The translations under genes and the position numbers were made by a program. A DNA stretch of 10,294 bases, from the NCBI GenBank assembly GCA_002440885.1, contig DJVY01000075.1, forward strand, positions 1 through 10,294, given 5' to 3'. The stretch is from Bacteroidales bacterium UBA6244. GTDB lineage: Bacteria; Bacteroidota; Bacteroidia; Bacteroidales; F082. A model generated the notes under the pieces. That model saw only the letters and a list, made by a program, of their open reading frames with translations. It searched no databases and was not told where the DNA came from. Below, one piece after another: positions 6,191 through 10,294 of this stretch; within the stretch, counting starts at the first letter, position 1, and every line of letters starts with the position of its first letter.

Positions 6191-7720
6191 ATGAAAAAAG
6201 TACTGATATATAAAGGATACGAACGTTTTTGGCATTGGACACAAGCTCTGTTAATCTTGTTGCTTGCACTAACCGGCTTCGAGGTTCATGGAACTTACCA
6301 CCTGATGGATTACGACAAAGCCGTTTTCATACACCAAAATTTAGCCTGGGCTTTTATGGTGTTGATTGTATTTACACAGTTTTGGAACTTTACCACCGGC
6401 GAATGGCGTCAATATATTCCTACCACCAAACTGTTGAAAGCACAGGTGGCCTACTACATCACCGGGATTTTTAAACATGCGCCCCATCCAACCCGAAAAA
6501 CCGTCTACAACAAATTCAATCCGTTACAACGACTTACCTATCTTGGATTGCGGCTGCTCATAATTCCCGTTGTGGTTTTTAGCGGGATACTGTACATGTA
6601 CTACGTTTATTTTGTCGATCAGGGTGTGGTAGGCGATCTGGCCCCCATTGCCTACTTTCATACGTTGGGCGCGTATTTACTCATAGGTTTCGTTATCGCC
6701 CATGTTTATCTCACCACCACAGGCCATCGCCCGTTGTCGGCCATAAAAGCCATGATAGTTGGTTGGGAGGAAATGTCGGATGAAGATGCGCGTGTGGCCT
6801 TGGAGGAAAACCTGAAGGTGGCGCTGGTAGAGAGCCGCAAAAGCGTAAGCGGAGCTAAGGAAGCAGACAAGAAAGAGATGTTTGAGGTAGCCATAGGAGA
6901 AGTAGCCCAGAAGCTTGGAATTAACATGGAAGGGTTGGCTTTAAGAGAGAAACTACTCCATTCCAATGTGGGATATTTCAGGATTAACAAGCAAGGATTA
7001 TATGAAGAAGTGAATAACGTTTGGCTCGATCTGTACAAATGCACCAGTAAAGCGCTAGTGATAGGATCGCATGTAACACTCGACCGCACGGAACCCGAAA
7101 AAATCCGCATTATGCAGTTGGTAGACCAAGTGCTGGCAGGTGGCACAGTTACCGGCGAGCGCATCCAGCGTTTGTGCAAAGATGGATCAATTGGTTATCA
7201 CACCGTTTCAGCTACTTACTATAAAGACGAAACCGGAAAAATAGCCGGACTTGAAGGGTTTATCATCGATATCACCCACCAGGTAGAAGCCGAAGAAGAG
7301 TTGGAAAAGAAGATTTCGAAAGCCCAATCCGGGAATGATTTCTATTCTAAGATCTATAGATCGGAGGGCGTTGGGTATTTTAAAATTGACAAAGAAGGCT
7401 TTTATCAGGATGTTAACCCAACCTGGTTGAAATTGTATAAATTCACTAAAAAGGATGAAATCGTTGGAAAACACTACTCGTTAAGTCGCACGAAAGAAGA
7501 TTTTATACGATTACAGGCCAATGTTGATAAAGTGCTCAAAGGCCAAACCATACCCCTTGATATTACCCGACGTTTTTGCAAAGATGGCAGCATAGGATAT
7601 CATTCCATCACCATGACACCGGTTTACGAGGGCGATGAAATCACTGGTTTTGAAGGATTTATCGTGGACAAAACTGACACCAAACTGGCTGAGGCAGAGC
7701 TTCTTCACCAAAAGGATTAA
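6191..7720 (+). CDS. Di-haem cytochrome b fused to two tandem PAS domains
   Basis: Residues 1-180 form a four-helix cytochrome b of the Ni/Fe-hydrogenase b-subunit/b561 type: helices about 16-33, 48-66, 118-140 and 155-177. His15 (ERFWHW), His48 (FIHQN), His157 (FHTLG) and His171 (IAHVY) are the probable ligands of two b haems. Such subunits pass quinol electrons to a periplasmic partner, here the octaheme cytochrome encoded 15 nt upstream. After a charged helical linker (about 195-250) come two homologous PAS domains, about 255-365 and 387-497. They begin VGYFRINKQG and VGYFKIDKEG, share an identical CKDGSIGYH (329-337 and 463-471), and end in GFIIDIT and GFIVDKT. With four helices and the N terminus inside, the PAS pair is cytosolic. 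No kinase, GGDEF or other output follows. The fusion appears genuine, with no stop or frameshift in the linker. Confidence 0.88.
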   Translation: MKKVLIYKGYERFWHWTQALLILLLALTGFEVHGTYHLMDYDKAVFIHQNLAWAFMVLIVFTQFWNFTTGEWRQYIPTTKLLKAQVAYYITGIFKHAPHPTRKTVYNKFNPLQRLTYLGLRLLIIPVVVFSGILYMYYVYFVDQGVVGDLAPIAYFHTLGAYLLIGFVIAHVYLTTTGHRPLSAIKAMIVGWEEMSDEDARVALEENLKVALVESRKSVSGAKEADKKEMFEVAIGEVAQKLGINMEGLALREKLLHSNVGYFRINKQGLYEEVNNVWLDLYKCTSKALVIGSHVTLDRTEPEKIRIMQLVDQVLAGGTVTGERIQRLCKDGSIGYHTVSATYYKDETGKIAGLEGFIIDITHQVEAEEELEKKISKAQSGNDFYSKIYRSEGVGYFKIDKEGFYQDVNPTWLKLYKFTKKDEIVGKHYSLSRTKEDFIRLQANVDKVLKGQTIPLDITRRFCKDGSIGYHSITMTPVYEGDEITGFEGFIVDKTDTKLAEAELLHQKD

Positions 7721-7760
7721 TTTTATTTCAGCGCCGGGAATAAGGGTTCGGGCTTTTGTT

Positions 7761-7768
7761 TACCTTTG
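7761..7768 (+). promoter_or_regulatory. Candidate -7 element for the editing-domain gene
   Basis: TACCTTTG, in the context GTTTACCTTTGTTGCG, is an exact TAnnTTTG match and lies 40 nt after the cytochrome b stop. No clear -33 TTG is seen. It would give a leader of about 120 nt containing two short dyads, TCATTG/CAATGA (7774-7798) and ATAAGG/CCTTAT (7817-7834). Confidence 0.42.
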
Positions 7769-7896
7769 TTGCGTCATTGTTTTATGCCATTTCAATGATC
7801 AGGTAACAACAGGTTTATAAGGCGGGTACCTTATTAAGTTGTACTGAAGGAGCAGCTTGCATATTAAAAAAGAGGCCATACAAAAACCATGAAGAG

Positions 7897-8307
7897 ATGA
7901 AATTATTGATGATTTACGCCAGTCGTTTTGCTTATCAGCCCATGTCGAAAACACTGGATGATTTTGACGACCATGACCAGGGGGCAGAATTTGATCAGGT
8001 ATTGGTGGCTTTTATCCACGCCGAAGCCGAAGATGAAAGCGATGCAAAAGGGGTGGAGGACAAGCTCCTGAAAAACCTCAAGTGGGCGGCCAAGAAAAAC
8101 GACACCACCAAAGTGATTCTGCATTCGTTTGCCCATTTGTCCGATTCCAAAGCCACACCACAGTTCACCAAGCAGTTATTTGACAAAGTAGAAGTCAGGC
8201 TGCAAAATGCTGACTACCAAACAGCCCAAACGCCTTTTGGCTATTTTCTCGACCTCGACTTACAAGCTCCCGGCATCAGCCAGGCCCGTATTTTCAAAAG
8301 CTTTTAG
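7897..8307 (+). CDS. Free-standing archaeal-type threonyl-tRNA synthetase editing domain homologue
   Basis: The 136-residue protein aligns by eye with the N-terminal editing domain of archaeal ThrRS (tRNA-Thr_ED), a D-aminoacyl-tRNA deacylase-like fold that removes serine from Ser-tRNA(Thr). The match covers the start (MKLLMIYASRFAY), HSFAHLSD (76-83, cf. archaeal YPYAHLS) and TPFGYF (112-117, cf. APFGWYK). There is no catalytic synthetase domain, so it is free-standing. From memory of the family, the catalytic Lys follows the GWY motif; here the equivalent residue appears to be Leu118, and the later conserved Glu is not obvious either, so it may be inactive or chemically altered. The start ATG overlaps the stop of a trivial ATG-AAG-AGA-TGA reading at 7889. 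It stands 176 nt after the cytochrome operon with its own likely promoter. It could be trans-editing of tRNA or another small-molecule role. Confidence 0.75.
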   Translation: MKLLMIYASRFAYQPMSKTLDDFDDHDQGAEFDQVLVAFIHAEAEDESDAKGVEDKLLKNLKWAAKKNDTTKVILHSFAHLSDSKATPQFTKQLFDKVEVRLQNADYQTAQTPFGYFLDLDLQAPGISQARIFKSF

Positions 8308-8392
8308 GCGCGAAAGCCGGATGTTGAATGGCATGGTATTTACGCTTCTTATCTCATTAAAAAACGCATTCATTATTTGTAAATTTTTTCAT

Positions 8393-8400
8393 TACATTTG
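8393..8400 (+). promoter_or_regulatory. Candidate -7 element of the broken HTH gene
   Basis: TACATTTG matches TAnnTTTG and lies 35 nt before the ATG of the XRE remnant. A TTTG at 8376-8379 is only 13 nt upstream, too close for a standard -33 element. The promoter may have survived the decay of the gene and could now feed the downstream toxin-antitoxin pair. The 85 nt between the editing-domain gene and this element hold nothing I recognise. Confidence 0.4.
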
Positions 8401-8435
8401 TGGTTGTTATTAACAATCTCTATACTTTTTGACAT

Positions 8436-8611
8436 ATGTTAAACATTGGAGGTATAACAACAGAGCTGCCTAAGCAAAATAAATGGACTCAATCAGACCT
8501 TGCCAAGCGGTTAATGCTTCACGAGACATTATTGGGAATAAGTACAATAGTATTGTAGATAGCATGAAGTTGGGCACAATTGCAGAAAAGAACACTTCGC
8601 TTATAGAATAA
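8436..8611 (+). pseudogene. Frameshifted XRE-family helix-turn-helix regulator remnant
   Basis: Two reading frames together resemble a Bacteroidota XRE repressor. From the ATG at 8436 the first frame gives MLNIGGITTEL, then KQNKWTQSDLAKRL, the characteristic start of the Cro/C1 helix-turn-helix, and hits a stop at 8556-8558. At about 8517 the frame +1 continues as ASRDIIGNKYNS, the expected next helix (typically ASRDIIGKYE), and ends with a TAA at 8609-8611. Both parts are shorter than in intact relatives (usually 65-110 residues), so there is at least one frameshift and probably deletions further on. The gene would have been a DNA-binding repressor; it sits directly upstream of the MNT/HEPN pair and points the same way, so it may once have regulated it. 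A sequencing error could explain the shift but not the poor C-terminal half. Confidence 0.65.
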
Positions 8612-8623
8612 ATTCTTTTTGAT

Positions 8624-8631
8624 TACTTTTG
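8624..8631 (+). promoter_or_regulatory. Candidate -7 element of the MNT/HEPN pair
   Basis: TACTTTTG matches TAnnTTTG and ends 4 nt before the ATG at 8636. Initiation 5-7 nt after the element would give a leaderless or nearly leaderless mRNA. No -33 TTG is seen at the usual distance. Confidence 0.45.
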
Positions 8632-8635
8632 AAAC

Positions 8636-8956
8636 ATGAATAATATTGAAAACAAAATACTATCGCAGATAAAGAGAATAGTCAGAGAGCAAGAGCCTTC
8701 TGCTAAAATATATTTGTATGGTTCAAGGTCCAAAGGAACCGCGAGAAGTGAATCAGACTGGGACTTATTGATTTTGCTCAATAGGGATAGCATATCTTAT
8801 GAAGTTGAACAAGGAATAGCTTCTCCGCTTTATGACCTTGAGTTCGACATCGGTGAAGTCATTAGTCCTATGATTTACAGTGAAAAGGAATGGAATTCGA
8901 AATACAGATTCACCCCTTTTTATAAAAATGTGATGCGCGAAGGAAAATTATTATGA
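8636..8956 (+). CDS. MNT-type nucleotidyltransferase, probable antitoxin of a HEPN/MNT pair
   Basis: This 106-residue minimal nucleotidyltransferase carries the hallmark GS-x10-D-x-D: Gly29-Ser30 in YLYGSRSKG, then Asp41 and Asp43 in SDWDLLILL. A third carboxylate is likely Asp71 in LEFDIGEVI. Proteins of this MNT family are antitoxins; characterised members (MntA) transfer AMP to a tyrosine of the partner HEPN toxin and silence it. All active-site residues are present, so activity is expected. The stop TGA overlaps the ATG of the HEPN gene (ATGA, 8953-8956), a usual arrangement for co-translated pairs. The region is more A/T-rich than the upstream genes, consistent with acquired DNA. Length is normal for the family. 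Confidence 0.9.
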   Translation: MNNIENKILSQIKRIVREQEPSAKIYLYGSRSKGTARSESDWDLLILLNRDSISYEVEQGIASPLYDLEFDIGEVISPMIYSEKEWNSKYRFTPFYKNVMREGKLL

Positions 8957-9345
8957 CAGAATATAAGCCTGAAGATTATATAAAATACCGATTTGGCCGT
9001 GCGCTGGAGACCATTGGAGAAGTGCAAACGCACATTGACAACAAATTCTGGAATACGGCAATTAACAGACTTTATTACGCTTGTTTTTATGCTGTTGGCG
9101 CACTGTTGGCCCTGCATAAAATTGAAGCATCAACCCACGCTGGAATTCGACAAAAATTTGGTGAGCATTTTGTTAAAACAGGTAAAGTAGAACGGGAATT
9201 GGCAAAGCACTACACAGAACTATATGAAAAACGACACAAAGGTGATTACAATGACTTCTATGATTATGACGAAGAAACAGTTTTAAAACTATATCCGAAA
9301 TCAAAAGAATTTATTGAGCGAATCGGAGAAATCCTGTCGGAATAG
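8953..9345 (+). CDS. HEPN-domain protein, probable toxin partner of MNT
   Basis: The 130-residue all-helical protein matches the UPF0332/COG1895-type HEPN family: N-terminal helix with EDYIKYRFGRALE, the core NRLYYACFYAVGALL (38-52), THAGIRQKFGEHFVKTG (61-77) and YEKRHKGDYNDF (91-102), a conserved block usually seen as R-x3-DY. HEPN toxins are RNases with an R-x4-6-H motif, but in this subfamily that motif is not well conserved. Here R66-x5-H72 has the right spacing, yet it is not at the C-terminal position used by HepT, so RNase activity is uncertain. It follows the MNT gene with a 4-nt overlap. The RAYT/REP element begins 7 nt after its stop. Confidence 0.85.
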   Translation: MTEYKPEDYIKYRFGRALETIGEVQTHIDNKFWNTAINRLYYACFYAVGALLALHKIEASTHAGIRQKFGEHFVKTGKVERELAKHYTELYEKRHKGDYNDFYDYDEETVLKLYPKSKEFIERIGEILSE

Positions 9346-9352
9346 CAACTGT

Positions 9353-9366
9353 GGGCAACATTGCCC
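9353..9366. repeat. Small hairpin at the left edge of the RAYT element
   Basis: GGGCAA-CA-TTGCCC is a perfect 6-bp dyad that overlaps the start of the left 35-bp repeat and begins 7 nt after the HEPN stop codon. It is followed by C residues, not T, so it is not a canonical intrinsic terminator. Confidence 0.55.
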
Positions 9367-9396
9367 CCCCTCTCCCGCCAGTTTGCAACTGGTGGG
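9362..9396 (+). repeat. Left copy of 35-bp inverted repeat (REP-like hairpin)
   Basis: The copy consists of a pyrimidine run (TGCCCCCCCTCT) and an imperfect palindrome, CCCGCCAGTT-TGC-AACTGGTGGG, that folds into a stem with one C-A mismatch. It recurs inverted at 10085-10119 with differences only at two adjacent positions in the C/T run. An imperfect GC-rich palindrome next to a RAYT is the definition of a REP element. Confidence 0.85.
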
Positions 9397-9444
9397 TCAA
9401 ACATACAAAACAATCTTCGGTATGACTTAAAAGCATCTCGTTTT

Positions 9445-9996
9445 TCAAAAAAGCAATTCAACATGAATAACATAATCAAGCCCGGCATAATTTCTTGCAC
9501 TACTGTACAGATAATCCTCCGGCTGTAACACGATGCCGGCTTTTACCGGGTTTTCATGAATATAATCCAGTTTTTGGTCAATTACAGCATTGGAATACAA
9601 CACAATCGGATGGTTATCCTGCTGCCAAAACTGATATACTTTATTATTCGCATTACCTTCCCCTGCTTTCCTAAACAATGAAATCATCCATTCTTTCCGT
9701 GATTCTCCTGTGTTATCCTCAATTGCTTTCAGTATTTTCTTGGATGTAAACTTTTTAAAGTCACGAATAATGCTGCTAAGTTCAAATCCAAATTCTGCGG
9801 CTACGATTAAATGCAGATGATTCGACATAATCACATAGGCAAACAAGCGCAGCCCCTTTTCCTTTATGCAGAAATCCAGGCTATTGATCAATATATCACG
9901 GTATTCCTGACGAGTAAAAACATTTATCCATTCCACTGTTGAAAAGGTGATATAGTATAGTCCTTCGGGATCGGCCATCTTGTATGCACGACTCAT
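9445..9996 (-). CDS. REP-associated tyrosine transposase (RAYT), Y1/HUH family
   Basis: The 183-residue protein is a single-strand DNA endonuclease-transposase related to IS200/IS605 TnpA. The HUH metal-binding motif is His60-Leu-His62 in MSNHLHLIV, after the typical YITFSTVEW N-terminal strand. The catalytic tyrosine is probably Tyr145 in LDYIHENPVKAG, a block diagnostic of RAYTs. FWQQDNHPIVLYS (123-135) is another family block, and the C-terminal YLYSSARNYAG is typical of Bacteroidota members. Unlike IS200/IS605 it is a single-copy-style gene with no TnpB, framed by REP-like hairpins that it probably cuts or moves. A strong promoter lies just upstream. The first M (9994-9996) fits the family start MSRAYK. 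All key residues are present, so it may be active. Confidence 0.93.
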   Translation of the reverse strand: MSRAYKMADPEGLYYITFSTVEWINVFTRQEYRDILINSLDFCIKEKGLRLFAYVIMSNHLHLIVAAEFGFELSSIIRDFKKFTSKKILKAIEDNTGESRKEWMISLFRKAGEGNANNKVYQFWQQDNHPIVLYSNAVIDQKLDYIHENPVKAGIVLQPEDYLYSSARNYAGLDYVIHVELLF

Positions 9997-10017
9997 TTAT
10001 TATTGATTGTTAAAGAT

Positions 10018-10047
10018 CAAAGGTATAAACTTTCTTTGTCATGGCAA
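10018..10047 (-). promoter_or_regulatory. Promoter of the RAYT gene
   Basis: On the minus strand TTG (10047-10045), 19 nt, then TACCTTTG (10025-10018) is a good Bacteroidota promoter. Transcription would start near 10011, about 15 nt before the ATG, inside the unit bounded by the inverted repeats, so the transposase has its own promoter. Confidence 0.68.
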
Positions 10048-10084
10048 TTCATTACTTATTTTAGGTTGAATAAATGAAACAAGG

Positions 10085-10119
10085 CCCACCAGTTGCAAAC
10101 TGGCGGGAGGAGGGGGGCA
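10085..10119 (-). repeat. Right copy of 35-bp inverted repeat (REP-like hairpin)
   Basis: This is the reverse complement of 9362-9396 with two mismatches. It folds as CCC-A-CCAGTT-GCA-AACTGG-C-GGG: a nine-pair stem with one A-C mismatch and a 3-nt loop, followed by a purine run. Confidence 0.85.
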
Positions 10120-10133
10120 GTTACTTACTGCCC
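10115..10133. repeat. Small hairpin at the right edge of the RAYT element
   Basis: GGGCAGT-TACTT-ACTGCCC is a perfect 7-bp stem with a 5-nt loop that overlaps the G-run of the right REP copy. It mirrors the GGGCAA dyad on the left side, and four T residues follow soon after (CTGTTTT), so it might also end transcription coming from the left. Confidence 0.6.
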
Positions 10134-10167
10134 TGTTTTCAAAAGAATTGGTTAAAGGGCAACCCAT

Positions 10168-10180
10168 TTCCAACTTGGAA
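10168..10180. repeat. Short dyad in the right-edge repeat region
   Basis: TTCCAA-C-TTGGAA is a perfect 6-bp inverted repeat with a single-base spacer, preceded by GGTT-N7-AACC (10150-10164). The style matches REP-type hairpins but it differs in sequence from the 35-bp pair. Confidence 0.4.
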
Positions 10181-10205
10181 CCGATTTGTTTTCATAGGAG
10201 GACGA

Positions 10206-10216
10206 GGGGGGGGGGG
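10206..10216 (+). repeat. Run of 11 G
   Basis: An uninterrupted poly-G tract between the two right-edge dyads recalls the G/C runs attached to both 35-bp repeat copies. Such tracts vary by slippage and are also a common sequencing weak spot. Confidence 0.8.
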
Positions 10217-10233
10217 TGAGGCGGCCAATTTCG

Positions 10234-10262
10234 TTGCACGCATGGATTACAAATCCGCGCAA
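10234..10262. repeat. Second REP-like hairpin type at the right edge
   Basis: TTG-(CA)-CGC-(AT)-GGATT-ACA-AATCC-GCG-CAA folds into an 11-bp stem with two left-side bulges and a 3-nt loop. Imperfect palindromes of this kind ending in a GGATT-N3-AATCC tip look like a Bacteroidota REP family. It differs from the CCAGTT-type pair around the RAYT, so two repeat families lie side by side. The rest of 10263-10294 shows nothing recognisable. Confidence 0.5.
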
Positions 10263-10294
10263 GCTGGTACGAGTTTATCCAATATTTTGTGTTT

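Larger units (their letters stand above)
9353..10133 (-). mobile_element. Composite RAYT/REP element: single transposase gene bounded by inverted REP-like repeats
   Basis: The unit is a minus-strand RAYT gene flanked by a 35-bp inverted repeat (9362-9396 and 10085-10119; two mismatches). Outside each copy lies a further small dyad, GGGCAA-CA-TTGCCC at 9353-9366 and GGGCAGT-TACTT-ACTGCCC at 10115-10133. The outer limits are therefore symmetric in plan but not in sequence. This is the layout expected of a RAYT with its cognate REP/BIME sequences. No target-site duplication is seen, as expected for HUH enzymes. The boundaries are inferred from the dyads only. Confidence 0.65.

Noticed and set aside
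6706..7179. Long antisense open frame of 157 codons inside the cytochrome b-PAS gene
   Set aside because: Its product is Ser/Thr/Pro-rich low-quality sequence opposite a well-conserved coding region; it is a shadow of the sense gene.
7721..7896. Riboswitch upstream of the editing-domain gene
   Set aside because: Only two short dyads are present and no consensus core of a known riboswitch or T-box (no AGGGTGGNACCGCG-type element) is seen.
8207..8413. Plus-strand frame of 68 codons overlapping the end of the editing-domain gene
   Set aside because: Most of it is an alternative frame of the editing-domain gene plus A/T-rich spacer; no recognisable motif.
9353..9396. Intrinsic terminator after the HEPN gene
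   Set aside because: The hairpins are perfect but are followed by C runs or mixed sequence and not by a T tract; the inverted copy at 10085-10119 explains them better as REP structures.
9362..10119. CRISPR-like array from the matching 35-bp repeats
   Set aside because: There are only two copies, in inverted orientation, about 690 nt apart around a transposase gene; there are no regular spacers and no cas genes.

Overview
The window looks like a chromosomal segment of a Bacteroidota bacterium. The evidence is a recurring TAnnTTTG -7 promoter element upstream of most genes (sometimes with a TTG 17-23 nt further up), absence of clear Shine-Dalgarno sequences, and Bacteroidota-like proteins: a short LpxL/HtrB-like acyltransferase, RarA, an octaheme cytochrome with a membrane cytochrome b, and a REP-associated transposase. 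The combination would suit a marine or sediment member of Bacteroidia (for example the Marinilabiliales), but that finer placement is a guess.

Layout. 1-74 is tRNA-Arg(ACG) on the minus strand. 163-1053 (minus) encodes a lipid A/lysophospholipid acyltransferase. Divergent from it, 1183-2478 (plus) encodes an MFS-type permease. A minus-strand pair follows, rarA (2860-4131) and a small hypothetical protein (2439-2855), only 4 nt apart; the second gene overlaps the permease tail to tail by 40 bp. A 385-nt divergent regulatory region (4132-4516) separates rarA from a two-gene respiratory operon: an eight-heme cytochrome c of the octaheme tetrathionate reductase (OTR) family (4517-6175) and a four-helix di-heme cytochrome b carrying two tandem PAS domains at its C terminus (6191-7720). 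Next comes a free-standing homologue of the archaeal threonyl-tRNA synthetase editing domain (7897-8307).

From about 8308 the window turns accessory: a frameshifted XRE-type helix-turn-helix remnant (8436-8611), an MNT nucleotidyltransferase/HEPN toxin-antitoxin-like pair with overlapping ATGA (8636-9345), and a solitary RAYT (Y1/HUH transposase, 9445-9996) enclosed by a 35-bp inverted repeat. Each repeat copy forms a REP-like hairpin with a smaller hairpin next to it. More REP-like dyads and an 11-G run fill the right edge.

How genes work together. The octaheme cytochrome, anchored at both ends facing the periplasm, probably receives electrons from the menaquinol pool through the cytochrome b subunit to reduce a small N or S compound (tetrathionate, nitrite or hydroxylamine are the family's known substrates). 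The unusual part is the cytosolic PAS-PAS tail on the electron-transfer subunit, with no kinase, cyclase or other output domain: this may sense cofactor, redox state or ligand and modulate electron flow or partner binding. It is the most interesting candidate in the window, followed by the RAYT/REP composite element and the editing-domain homologue that seems to lack the usual catalytic lysine.
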